From: JAYZDP01 sp036337765 | Lineage (GTDB): Bacteria; Acidobacteriota; Thermoanaerobaculia; Multivoradales; Multivoraceae | Reading direction: 5' to 3' | Length of the DNA: 64,000 nt | Assembly: GCA_036337765.1 (NCBI GenBank) | Contig: JAYZDP010000139.1 | Location: 1-64,000 of the forward strand | Shown: piece after piece, positions 40,108-48,386 of the stretch | Layout: every line of letters starts with the position of its first letter | How positions within the stretch are numbered: the stretch's first letter is position 1 | The notes under the pieces: generated by a model | Seen by the model: the letters and a program-made list of their open reading frames with translations, nothing else | What the model was told of the DNA's origin: nothing | Database searches by the model: none | Position numbers and translations under genes: made by a program

Positions 40108-40914
40108 CTAGCGACCCTTGAAATCGGGGAGTCGCCGCTCCGACATCGCCTTGACGCCTTCCTTGAAGTCGTCGGTCTCGCGTAGCCAATCCTGCTCGAC
40201 CAGCTCGTGGTCAGTAGCTAGCCGGATGCGATCGGCGAGGCCACGGCGCATGGTGCGCCGAATCGAGCGCACCGCGAGCGGGCCGGAGCTGGCGATCTCC
40301 TGGGCCAGCCAGCGCGCCTTGTCGCGCAGCTCGTCGGCGGCTACGAGGTAGTCACACAGCCCGATCTCGAGCGCCTCGTCACCCTTGATCCGACGGCCGG
40401 TGTACATCATCTCGAGCGCCTTCTGTTGGCCGACGATCGCCGGCAAGGTGACGGTCAGTCCGAATCCCTGATGGAAGCCGAGGCGCGCGAAGTTCGACGT
40501 GAAACGGGCTTCCGGGCTGGCGACGCGGAGGTCGGCCGACAGCGCCAGGCCGAACCCGCCACCCACCGCCGCACCCTGAATGGCCGCCACCACGGGGGTC
40601 TGCGCGTCGAACACACGTACGCCCTCCTGGTAGAGGTGCCCCGAGCCCTCCCGGCTCTTCACCGCGCCGTCGGAGGTCGTCGTGCCGAGCTCGCGGTTGC
40701 CGCCGAGGTCCGCCCCGGCGCAGAAGTTCTTTCCCTGGGAGCACAGAACGATCGCCCGCGCGTCGCTCTCGCGATCGATGTCGAGATAGGCATCCGCGAG
40801 GGTGCGGATGAGGTTCACGTCGAAGAAATTGTGGGGTGGTCGCTGAATCTCGACGGTCGCGATGTGACCCTCGATTTCGACCGACAGGTCGTTGTAGTCG
40901 CCGAGCTGAGTCAT
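40108..40914 (-). CDS. enoyl-CoA hydratase/isomerase-family (crotonase) protein
   Basis: A 268-residue crotonase with AGGAGG 6 bp before the ATG and TAGACT upstream as a possible -10. ATVEIQRPPHNFFDVNLIRT, KNFCAGADLGGN (oxyanion hole) and GAAVGGGFGLALSADLRVAS are typical. The first catalytic Glu of classical hydratases (in FxxPE) is replaced: the segment reads FTSNFARLGFHQGFG. The second Glu is kept (KALEMMYTG). Crotonases with only the second Glu are often isomerases, so the hydratase label is uncertain. It has no operon partner. Confidence 0.85.
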   Translation of the reverse strand: MTQLGDYNDLSVEIEGHIATVEIQRPPHNFFDVNLIRTLADAYLDIDRESDARAIVLCSQGKNFCAGADLGGNRELGTTTSDGAVKSREGSGHLYQEGVRVFDAQTPVVAAIQGAAVGGGFGLALSADLRVASPEARFTSNFARLGFHQGFGLTVTLPAIVGQQKALEMMYTGRRIKGDEALEIGLCDYLVAADELRDKARWLAQEIASSGPLAVRSIRRTMRRGLADRIRLATDHELVEQDWLRETDDFKEGVKAMSERRLPDFKGR

Positions 40915-40993
40915 CTATGTCCTCCTGAGGAACTCGCAAAGTCTAGCGTCAATCGACGGCGTGACTGCGCCTCTGCGCTCAACTTGCTCCTTT

Positions 40994-42844
40994 TTAGTCC
41001 AGGGGGTCTCCCATCTGACGCCTGTGCAGACGATAGAGCGCCGCATAGCCACCGTCGCTCGCCAACAGCTCCTCGTGCGTCCCGGACTCGACGATACGAC
41101 CCTCCCCCATGACGAGGATGCGATCGGCCATCCCGATAGTGCTGAAGCGGTGCGAGATTAGTAGCGTCGTGTGGCCTCGTGCCAGGTCGCGAAAGCGCGA
41201 GAACAGCTCGAACTCCGCGGCGGCGTCGAGGCTGGCGGTTGGCTCATCGAGGACCAAGAGCGACGCGTCACGCGCGAAGGCGCGGCCGAGAGCCAGATAC
41301 TGCCACCGTCCTCCCGACAGGTCGTAGCCGCCGAACCTGCGGCCGATGAACGTGTCGTAACCATCGGGCATCTCCTCGATGATCCGCGCAATGCCCGCTT
41401 GGCGCGCCGCCTCCTCGACCCGGCTGCGGTCGGTGAGCAGCTTTCGCCAGTCGCCGTAGGCGATGTTGTCGGCCGCACTCGCCTCGTAGCGTCCGTAGTG
41501 CTGGAAGATGAAGGCGACCTGGGACCTGAGCTGATCGACCGCCAACTCTCGGATGTCGACGCCGTCGAAGCGGATTGCCCCTCGATCAGGATCGTAGAGG
41601 CGACACAGGAGCTTCACCAGGGTGGTCTTGCCGGAGCCGTTCTCGCCGACGAGCCCGGCGATCTCGCCCCGCGCAATCTGCATCGTCACCCCCCGCAGGG
41701 TGGCCTGCTCGGCTCCGGGATAGGTGAACCAGACGTCTTCGAACTCGATCGAGCCGACGTGGTCGAGGGGGCGAGGCTCCGGCGCATCGACCACCTTCGG
41801 CTCAAGAGCCAGGAACTCGATCAAGTTGGCGATGTGCAACGCGTTTTCGCGGGCGGAGGAGATCGACAGGATGGCCAGATCGACACTCTGGCGGAGCCGG
41901 CTAGAAACGGCGCCGAACACCGCGACGTCTCCCAGCGTCAGGACGCCCGCCACAACACGTTGCACGACGCGAAAGAAGAGCCCGAAGAAGACCAGGGTCA
42001 TGGCTGCCCCGAACAACCAGCTGCCGAAGAACTCGCGACGATGCAGCAGCCGGTCGCGATCGCGGAACGACTCCATCAACTCGCGGAAGCGCAAGACGAG
42101 CTGCGGTGCGAGATCGAGCATCTTCGACTCTGCGACCGCGTCCCGATCCGTCAGGAGATTGACGAAGTAGGCGGTCCAGCGCAGCTTCGCGGTGCGCTCG
42201 TGGACCTCCCGGTAGCGCTGGGCGGCCAGACGCCACTTGAACACCACATACGGAAGCGCGAATGGCGCCACCAGCAGAGGCACGAGTGGCTCGATGACGG
42301 CCAGGATCCCGACCAGGGAAGCCAGCTGCAGTCCGTTCGTGCCGATCTCGATGGCGTTGTGGAGGAAGTGGGTGGCCCGCGCCGCCGTGTCCTGGCGCGC
42401 GCGCTCGAGGATGTCCTGATGTTTCGGGCTCTCGAAGAACTCGAGGTCGAGCGTGGCGGCGTGCACCAGGACGTCGCTGGTGATCCTCAGATTCAGCTCG
42501 TCCACCAGACGACGGTGGCAGAGCTGGGTCGCCGCTGGCGCCATGGCGTCGATCAGGCTCACCATGCAGCCGAGGGCCAGCCACATCACGATCGGTCGAA
42601 GGCTCGTCGTCTCGCCTGCCGTCAAGGCGACCGTGGCGTTGACCAAGCCCCGGGCAAACAGCGCCAGCCCGGCGGGCACCACCCCGCGCACGAGGGCGAG
42701 GAGCCCGATCGCGACGGTCAGGCTGGCACGCGTGCTCCAGGCCAGTGCGACGGTCCAGACCGTATACGCCCACAGCGACCGGAAGTCCATCCGCGAACCG
42801 TTGCCGTCATTGGCGCCTACGGCATTGATCGGGGCTCGGCTCAT
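40994..42844 (-). CDS. ABC exporter, fused permease-ATPase
   Basis: A 616-residue half-transporter. Five or six membrane helices lie in the first ~330 residues. The ATPase domain (~365-605) has VGENGSGKTTLVKLL (Walker A), DLSGGRWQYLALGRAF (signature, where the usual Gln follows as Gly-Gly-Arg), LLVLDEPTASLD (Walker B), HTTLLISHRFS (switch His) and a VAFIFQHYGRYEASA Q-loop. It should work as a homodimer exporting a lipid, peptide or drug. The substrate is unknown and no partner gene is adjacent. A downstream methionine (MDFRSLW) is an alternative start. Confidence 0.88.
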   Translation of the reverse strand: MSRAPINAVGANDGNGSRMDFRSLWAYTVWTVALAWSTRASLTVAIGLLALVRGVVPAGLALFARGLVNATVALTAGETTSLRPIVMWLALGCMVSLIDAMAPAATQLCHRRLVDELNLRITSDVLVHAATLDLEFFESPKHQDILERARQDTAARATHFLHNAIEIGTNGLQLASLVGILAVIEPLVPLLVAPFALPYVVFKWRLAAQRYREVHERTAKLRWTAYFVNLLTDRDAVAESKMLDLAPQLVLRFRELMESFRDRDRLLHRREFFGSWLFGAAMTLVFFGLFFRVVQRVVAGVLTLGDVAVFGAVSSRLRQSVDLAILSISSARENALHIANLIEFLALEPKVVDAPEPRPLDHVGSIEFEDVWFTYPGAEQATLRGVTMQIARGEIAGLVGENGSGKTTLVKLLCRLYDPDRGAIRFDGVDIRELAVDQLRSQVAFIFQHYGRYEASAADNIAYGDWRKLLTDRSRVEEAARQAGIARIIEEMPDGYDTFIGRRFGGYDLSGGRWQYLALGRAFARDASLLVLDEPTASLDAAAEFELFSRFRDLARGHTTLLISHRFSTIGMADRILVMGEGRIVESGTHEELLASDGGYAALYRLHRRQMGDPLD

Positions 42845-42920
42845 TGGACGACAACGCCCACCAGCCGGGCGAGGGGACTAATGCATACGGTTACGGCCAG
42901 GATGCCCCCGAGGCCAACGC

Positions 42921-42926
42921 TATACT
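42921..42926 (+). promoter_or_regulatory. -10-like TATACT
   Basis: TATACT, a near-consensus -10 hexamer, ends 18 nt before the ATG at 42945. The -35 position does not match TTGACA well. Confidence 0.4.
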
Positions 42927-42944
42927 GAGTAGACGCGCACAACA

Positions 42945-43560
42945 ATGCAACCCTTCGCCCTCCTTCTAGTCGGAATGCTGACCCCCGCGACCGCTATGGC
43001 GGGCGACAGCACTTGCACCGACTGCCACCGGTCGAACCCCGACCTGCCCTCCCACCCCCACATCGAGGACTGGCAAGCGTCCGTGCACGGGCACAACGAG
43101 GTCGGATGCGAACAGTGCCACGGCGGCGACGCGACAACCTTCCGCAAGTTCCTCGCCCACCGCGGCATGCTGCGGCCCGTCGATCCTCAGGGCCATCTGC
43201 AGGCGACTAACCTTCCAGCGACCTGCGGCAAGTGTCACGCGGCCGCTTACAGGGCGTTCTCGACCAGCACCCACGGCGAGCTGGTCTCCGAGGGCGACAA
43301 CCAGGTGCCGACCTGCACCAGCTGCCACGGCCCCTTGGCACTACAGGGCCTGGGGCCGAACGGACTGCAGGTGGCGAGTGCGCAAGGTGCGCGACCCGGC
43401 ACGGCGCCACGACCTCGAGGCGGCGGTTCACGCCGCAACCGGTAGCCTTGCCGAGGCCATCGAGAACGGCCACGCAATGGATCTGACCGGAATGCTCGAA
43501 GAGAGCCGCGCCGCACAGACCGAGATCGACGAACTCCTGGCAGCCATCCCCAACCGTTGA
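42945..43560 (+). pseudogene. multihaem cytochrome c gene, frame broken
   Basis: From ATG 42945 a signal peptide leads into four haem-c motifs: CTDCH, CEQCH, CGKCH and CTSCH, with paired histidines (SHPHIEDWQASVHGH, STSTHGELV) that look like axial ligands. This frame then degenerates and stops at 43445. The tail expected of this family (VRKVRDPARRHDLEAAV, then a helical segment to AIPNR) lies in the +1 frame from ~43370 to 43560. A deletion or frameshift after the fourth haem probably joined them. The N-terminal four-haem part could still be made as a truncated protein. Confidence 0.7.
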
Positions 43561-43598
43561 GCCCACTTCCGGCGTAGCCAACGCCGCCAAGAGCCTAC

Positions 43599-45110
43599 AT
43601 GCGTCTCACTGGAGTCTTTCTCTACTTCGGCATTCTCGTGGTGATCGGCATCGTCGCGTCGCGGCGAGTGCACGATGTGCGCGACTACTTCGCGGCAGGC
43701 AAGAAGTTGGGCTACTGGGTCGCGGCCTTCTCGGCGCGCGCGACCGGCGAGTCAGCCTGGCTGCTGCTGGGGCTGACCGGCATGGGGGCGGCGGTCGGCG
43801 TGCAGGCATTCTGGGTCGTCCTGGGCGAGGTCATCGGTGTCGGTGGTGCTTGGCTCTTCATGTGCCGACGATTCAAGAATCTCACCGATCGCTACGACTC
43901 GATCACGGTTCCCGACTACCTCGAGAGCCGCTTTCGCGATGACTCTCACCGCCTCCGCCTCGCCTCCGCGACATGTCTGGTGGTTTTCGTCACTATCTAC
44001 GTCAGCGCCCAGATCGACGCGACCGGAACCGCCTTCGAGAGCTTCCTCGGTTGGAACTACTACGTCGGGGCGCTGCTGGGTTTCGCCGTGGTGCTGGCCT
44101 ACATCCTCGCAGGAGGCTTTCTGGCGGTGGCCTGGTCGGACCTCTTCCAGGGCACCCTCATGGTGCTGGGCCTGGTTGCACTCCCGCTGATCGCCCTGGC
44201 GACGATCGGTCCGTCCGAAGTGGCTCACAACCTGGGCGAGATCGACCCGAATCTGCTGTCGTGGTCGGGCGCCGATGGCTGGAGCGCGCTGGCGATCGCG
44301 AACACTCTGGGCCTCGCCTTGATCGGGCTCGGTTTTCTCGGTTCGCCCCAGGTGTTCGTGCGCTTTCTGGCGATGCGCACCGCAAGAGACATCCCGAAGG
44401 GAACGATCATCGCGATCGCCTGGACGCTACTCGCCGATAGTGGCGCCGTATGCATCGGCCTCATGGGCCGGGCGCTTCTCACCCGCTCGGGAGCAGACGT
44501 CACGGAGATCCTCGGCCCGAGCGGCCAGGAGGTGCTGCCGCTCCTGGTCGAGTCGGTGCTGCCGACGTTTCTGGTCGGCGTCTACATCGCCATCGTGCTG
44601 GCGGCGACCATGTCGACCGTCGACTCGCTCTTGATTCTGGCGTCTAGCGCCGCGGTCCGCGACTACGTGCAGAAGGTGCGTCGACCCGATCTCTCAGATG
44701 CGTCTCTGGTCCCCGCCAGCCGACGAACGACCCTGGTCATCGCCACCTTCGCCCTGGCGGTGGCCATGACTGTGGCCGTCACGAGCCCGAACCGAACGAT
44801 CTTCTGGTTCGTCATCTTTGGCTGGTCGGGCATCGCAGCGACCTTCTGCCCGGTCATGATTCTGTCGTTGTACTGGTCGCGTTTGACGGTACGCGGGGCA
44901 CTCGCCGGCATGTTCACCGGCTTTCTGGGCGTTCCGATCTTCAAGTTCGCAGCACCCCTTCTTCCCGGAGTCGGGCACCTGTTCGTCGGCCTGGCAGAGC
45001 TCGGTCCCGCCTTCGCCGTTTCCGGATTGATCGCGATCCTCACGAGCCTGGGCGACCGGCGTGGTCAGCAAAGGCTCCACGGGGTGGCCGAAGAGATCGC
45101 CAGCGCGTAA
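43599..45110 (+). CDS. sodium:solute symporter family protein
   Basis: A 503-residue protein with about 13 hydrophobic helices. RRVHDVRDYFAAGKKLGYWV and SARATGESAWLLLGLTGMG near the N-terminus are the SSS-family signature, and MSTVDSLLILASSAAVRDYV (TM8-9 region) supplies the conserved Ser/Thr residues of the sodium site. The family imports proline, pantothenate, acetate and similar solutes; the closest pattern is a PutP-like transporter. It lies 38 bp after the cytochrome remnant and is followed by the tRNA. Confidence 0.9.
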   Translation: MRLTGVFLYFGILVVIGIVASRRVHDVRDYFAAGKKLGYWVAAFSARATGESAWLLLGLTGMGAAVGVQAFWVVLGEVIGVGGAWLFMCRRFKNLTDRYDSITVPDYLESRFRDDSHRLRLASATCLVVFVTIYVSAQIDATGTAFESFLGWNYYVGALLGFAVVLAYILAGGFLAVAWSDLFQGTLMVLGLVALPLIALATIGPSEVAHNLGEIDPNLLSWSGADGWSALAIANTLGLALIGLGFLGSPQVFVRFLAMRTARDIPKGTIIAIAWTLLADSGAVCIGLMGRALLTRSGADVTEILGPSGQEVLPLLVESVLPTFLVGVYIAIVLAATMSTVDSLLILASSAAVRDYVQKVRRPDLSDASLVPASRRTTLVIATFALAVAMTVAVTSPNRTIFWFVIFGWSGIAATFCPVMILSLYWSRLTVRGALAGMFTGFLGVPIFKFAAPLLPGVGHLFVGLAELGPAFAVSGLIAILTSLGDRRGQQRLHGVAEEIASA

Positions 45111-45129
45111 TGCCCGCCCGTTGGGGCGC

Positions 45130-45135
45130 TATACT
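45130..45135 (+). promoter_or_regulatory. -10-like TATACT upstream of the tRNA
   Basis: TATACT lies 42 nt before the tRNA 5' end. A short hairpin (CGAGG, loop, CCTCG) lies between. The -35 region is not consensus. Confidence 0.4.
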
Positions 45136-45177
45136 CCCCAGCCGTCGAGGAGGAAAACCTCGCCTCAACGGTCACTT

Positions 45178-45250
45178 GGCGGTGTAGCTCAGTCGGTAGA
45201 GCAAGCGGCTCATATCCGCTGCGTCAGGGGTTCGAGTCCCTTCACCGCCA
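45178..45250 (+). tRNA. tRNA with CAU anticodon (Met or lysidine-type Ile)
   Basis: A 73-nt cloverleaf. The acceptor GGCGGTG pairs with CACCGCC, the D arm is GCTC/GAGC, and the anticodon stem AGCGG/CCGCT closes loop CTCATAT (anticodon CAT). The T arm is AGGGG, TTCGAGT, CCCTT, and the discriminator is A. The next three bases are an encoded CCA (to 45253) whose A is also the first base of the tilS start codon. CAU reads AUG as Met, or AUA as Ile once TilS converts C34 to lysidine. Sequence alone does not decide between elongator Met and Ile2 here. Confidence 0.95.
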
Positions 45251-45252
45251 CC

Positions 45253-46284
45253 ATGAACCTTCTGCCGCACATCGAGCGATTTCTCGTCGATGACGCGGGC
45301 ATCGAGCCGGGAGACGGCGTCGTGGTCGCGTTTTCGGGTGGGGGCGATTCGACGATCCTCCTCTGGAGCTTGGCGCAGCTCGCCGAGAGGCTGCGACTCC
45401 GCCTGGTCGCCGCGCATCTCGACCACAACAGCGATCCCGACTCGTCCGACCGCTGTGAGAAGGCCGCGGGAGTCGCGGCGGAGATCGGCGTCGCGTTCGA
45501 GAGCGGCCTCGCCGCGGGCCAGATCGACCCGCAACGCAACGGTCTCGAGGCCAGTCTCCGGCGGCTGCGCTATCGCTTTCTGTCCGACGCGCGCCACCGG
45601 CACGGCTCGCGATTCGTCGCCACCGCTCACCATCGCGACGATCAGGCGGAGACCGTGCTCCTACGGATGCAGTTCGGCTCGGGTCCCCTGGGCCTTGCCG
45701 GCATCCGCGACCGCGATGGCCAGACCCTGCGGCCGCTCCTACCCTTCACCCGCCTCGAGCTCATGCAGGCAGCGCGAGAGGTCGGCCTCACCTGGGTCGA
45801 GGACCCGACGAACCGCGACCTCACCCGGCCGCGCAACCGGCTGCGCCATGCGACTCTGCCGGCCCTCGAACTAGGCGTGGCGGATCTCAGACCACGCCTC
45901 GACCGGCTGGCGACGCAGGCTGGGCGGGCGCGCGAGGCCACCCGCGACAGGCTGCACACGGCGCTGCGGCCGATCGTAGTGCGAGACGGGGCAAGTGTAG
46001 TGCTCTCGACCCTCGCCGGTCTACCAGACGCCCTTCTGGGGCCGGCCATGGCCCTGCTTCAGGACCTCGCTGGGGCAGAATATCCGCCGCCGGCGAAGGC
46101 AGTGGAAGAACTCCGGCGCCAGATCGGCGCCGGGCACGGAATTGGCTGCGACTGCGGAGCGTTCTGGCGTTGGGAGGGGTGCGAAGGCCGCATCCACATT
46201 GGTCGTCGCAGAACGAATGCCCCGGTTTTCCCGTATACTTTAAAGCTATCCGGAGGTCGCGCACATGCTTCCTCAGCCGGGTAA
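45253..46284 (+). CDS. tilS: tRNA(Ile)-lysidine synthase
   Basis: About 343 residues from ATG 45253. The PP-loop VVAFSGGGDSTILLWSL (Ser28-Ser33) and VAAHLDHN are the ATP-pyrophosphatase signature. ATAHHRDDQAETVLLRM, GLAGIRDRDGQTLRPLLPF and WVEDPTNRDLTRPRNRLRH are the classic TilS motifs. The last is the strongest, since it separates TilS from TtcA and MesJ-unlike PP-loop proteins. The C-terminal domain is shorter than in E. coli (about 430 residues). TilS attaches lysine to C34 of tRNA-Ile(CAU), so the adjacent CAU tRNA may be its own substrate. The start codon lies inside the tRNA's encoded CCA. Confidence 0.93.
   Translation: MNLLPHIERFLVDDAGIEPGDGVVVAFSGGGDSTILLWSLAQLAERLRLRLVAAHLDHNSDPDSSDRCEKAAGVAAEIGVAFESGLAAGQIDPQRNGLEASLRRLRYRFLSDARHRHGSRFVATAHHRDDQAETVLLRMQFGSGPLGLAGIRDRDGQTLRPLLPFTRLELMQAAREVGLTWVEDPTNRDLTRPRNRLRHATLPALELGVADLRPRLDRLATQAGRAREATRDRLHTALRPIVVRDGASVVLSTLAGLPDALLGPAMALLQDLAGAEYPPPAKAVEELRRQIGAGHGIGCDCGAFWRWEGCEGRIHIGRRRTNAPVFPYTLKLSGGRAHASSAG
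46234..46239 (+). promoter_or_regulatory. -10-like TATACT within the tilS 3' end
   Basis: TATACT lies 142 nt before the ftsH TTG start. It could drive ftsH separately from tilS, with a leader of about 130 nt. Confidence 0.3.
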
Positions 46285-46380
46285 GGAGCAGTGTAGGGGA
46301 GGATTCTCCAAGCACCCGTACTCATGTACCGGTGAAATCGACGCCCGATCTTTTCTGCACGGAGCCGAAAGGTCTCTAGT

Positions 46381-48372
46381 TTGAGTTCAACCATCAAAAC
46401 GCTTCTTCTCTGGGCCGTCATCTTCGTGGTGGTCATCCTGCTCTGGAACACGTTCCAGACCGGGAAAGCGGCTCCCGAGGAACTCACCTACACGGACTTC
46501 GTCGCTGAGCTCGACGACGGCAACATCGAGACCATCACCATTCAGGGCGCGCAGATCACGGGCAAGCTCACACCGTCCGGCCGCTTCCCCGATGGCGGTG
46601 ACTTCGTGACCCAGGCCCGTGTCACCGACGGCCTGGTCGAGAAACTCGAGGCGCACGACGTGATCGTCACCTTCGAGAAGCCGCGCGAGTCGACGCTCGT
46701 GACCATGCTGATCAGCTGGGCGCCGATCCTGGTTCTCGTCGGTCTGTGGATTTTCTTCATGCGCCAGATGCAGACCGGCGGCAACCGGGCGCTGTCGTTT
46801 GGCAAGTCGAAGGCGAAGCTCCTGAGCTCGACCGGCAAGAAGGTGACCTTCAAGGACGTCGCCGGGATCGAAGAGGCGAAAGACGAGCTGCTCGAGATCG
46901 TCGAGTTCCTCAAAGATCCGCAGAAGTTCCAGAAGCTGGGCGGCAAGATCCCGAAAGGTGTCCTGCTCATGGGCCCGCCGGGAACCGGTAAGACGCTCCT
47001 GGCGCGGGCGATCTCGGGCGAGGCCAACGTTCCCTTCTTCTCGATCTCGGGCTCCGACTTCGTCGAGATGTTCGTCGGAGTTGGCGCGAGTCGGGTGCGC
47101 GATCTCTTCGAGCAGGGCAAGAAAAACGCTCCCTGCATCATCTTCATCGATGAGATCGACGCCGTCGGCCGCCACCGTGGTGCTGGCCTCGGCGGTGGCC
47201 ACGATGAGCGCGAGCAGACCCTGAACCAACTGCTCGTCGAAATGGATGGCTTCGAGACAAATGAGGGCGTCATCCTGATCGCCGCGACCAACCGGCCCGA
47301 CGTGCTCGATCCGGCTCTCCTACGGCCCGGCCGCTTCGATCGGCGGGTGGTCGTCGACCGGCCCGACGTACTCGGCCGACTCGGCATCCTGCGGGTACAC
47401 ACCCGCAACATCCCGCTCAACGAAGACGTCGATCTCGAGATCCTGGCCAGGGGCACGCCCGGCTTCGCCGGCGCCGATCTCGCCAACCTCGTCAACGAGG
47501 GCGCTCTCATCGCTGCCCGCCGCGGCAAGAAGACGGTCGAGATGGAGGACTTCGAGTACTCCAAGGACAAGGTCCTGATGGGCGTCGAGCGCAAAACGAT
47601 GATGCTGACGGAGGGCGAGAAGGAGATCACCGCCTACCACGAGGCCGGTCACGCCATCGTCGCCGTTTTCCAGCCCGAGGCCGATCCCCTGCACAAGGTC
47701 ACGATCATTCCCCGTGGCCGCGCGCTCGGTCTGACCATGCAGTTGCCGCTGGACGACACCCACACCTACAAGAAGAAGTACGTCCAGGCGCAGATCGCCA
47801 TCCTCATGGGCGGTCGCGTAGCCGAAGAGCAGACCCAGGACGACATCACCACTGGCGCCGGCAACGACATCGATCGTGCCACCGAGCTGGCGCGCCAGAT
47901 GGTCTGCGACTGGGGTATGTCGAACCTCGGGCCGCTGTCCTACGGAGGTGCCGGCGACGAGCCCGTCTTTCTCGGCCGAGATCTGAACTCCCGCAGCGAG
48001 TACTCCGACGAGACCGCACGGCGCATCGACAAGGAGATCGAGTCGATCGTCGACACCGGCCATCAGAAGGCCCGCCAGATCCTGACCGATCATCACGACG
48101 TCCTCGACCGGGTCGCCCAACAGCTCCTAGAGCACGAGGTTCTGGACGGCGACGAGGTCTACGGCATCGTCGAGGAGATGACCGGCAAGGCGCTGAAGCC
48201 GGTTCGTTCCCGCCTCAGCGAAAGACTGCCGGAAGAGGCCGAAGAGGAAGACTCGGCGGCGGCGATGGTGACGGAAGAGGAAAACGAGGACGGCGGCGCC
48301 TACCCCGGCTCACCCGAGCCGGCCCCCGCGCAGTTTTCCTCCCTTCCCCCGCAGGCCCCCGGAAACGACTAG
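46381..48372 (+). CDS. ftsH: ATP-dependent zinc metalloprotease FtsH
   Basis: A 663-residue protein beginning at TTG 46381 (GAAAGG upstream). Two membrane helices (IKTLLLWAVIFVVVILLW and TMLISWAPILVLVGLWIFF) flank a small periplasmic domain. The AAA domain has LLMGPPGTGKTLLARAI (Walker A), CIIFIDEIDAVGRHRG (Walker B), the second-region-of-homology ATNRPDVLDPALLRPGRFDR, and a pore FVG motif (VEMFVGVGASR). The protease has TAYHEAGHAIVAVF (HEAGH zinc site) and GAGNDIDRATELARQMV (third ligand). The acidic C-terminus (PEEAEEEDSAAAM) is unstructured. It degrades misfolded membrane proteins and short-lived regulators. Confidence 0.96.
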   Translation: MSSTIKTLLLWAVIFVVVILLWNTFQTGKAAPEELTYTDFVAELDDGNIETITIQGAQITGKLTPSGRFPDGGDFVTQARVTDGLVEKLEAHDVIVTFEKPRESTLVTMLISWAPILVLVGLWIFFMRQMQTGGNRALSFGKSKAKLLSSTGKKVTFKDVAGIEEAKDELLEIVEFLKDPQKFQKLGGKIPKGVLLMGPPGTGKTLLARAISGEANVPFFSISGSDFVEMFVGVGASRVRDLFEQGKKNAPCIIFIDEIDAVGRHRGAGLGGGHDEREQTLNQLLVEMDGFETNEGVILIAATNRPDVLDPALLRPGRFDRRVVVDRPDVLGRLGILRVHTRNIPLNEDVDLEILARGTPGFAGADLANLVNEGALIAARRGKKTVEMEDFEYSKDKVLMGVERKTMMLTEGEKEITAYHEAGHAIVAVFQPEADPLHKVTIIPRGRALGLTMQLPLDDTHTYKKKYVQAQIAILMGGRVAEEQTQDDITTGAGNDIDRATELARQMVCDWGMSNLGPLSYGGAGDEPVFLGRDLNSRSEYSDETARRIDKEIESIVDTGHQKARQILTDHHDVLDRVAQQLLEHEVLDGDEVYGIVEEMTGKALKPVRSRLSERLPEEAEEEDSAAAMVTEEENEDGGAYPGSPEPAPAQFSSLPPQAPGND

Positions 48373-48386
48373 ATGTCCCAAACGGG

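Noticed and set aside
41171..42928. A 585-codon open frame on the plus strand
   Set aside because: Antisense to the ABC exporter, whose Walker and signature motifs are clear; the antisense translation has no recognisable fold.
45178..45250. Firm naming of the tRNA as Ile2(CAU)
   Set aside because: The anticodon fits both elongator Met and Ile2, and proximity to tilS is not proof of identity.
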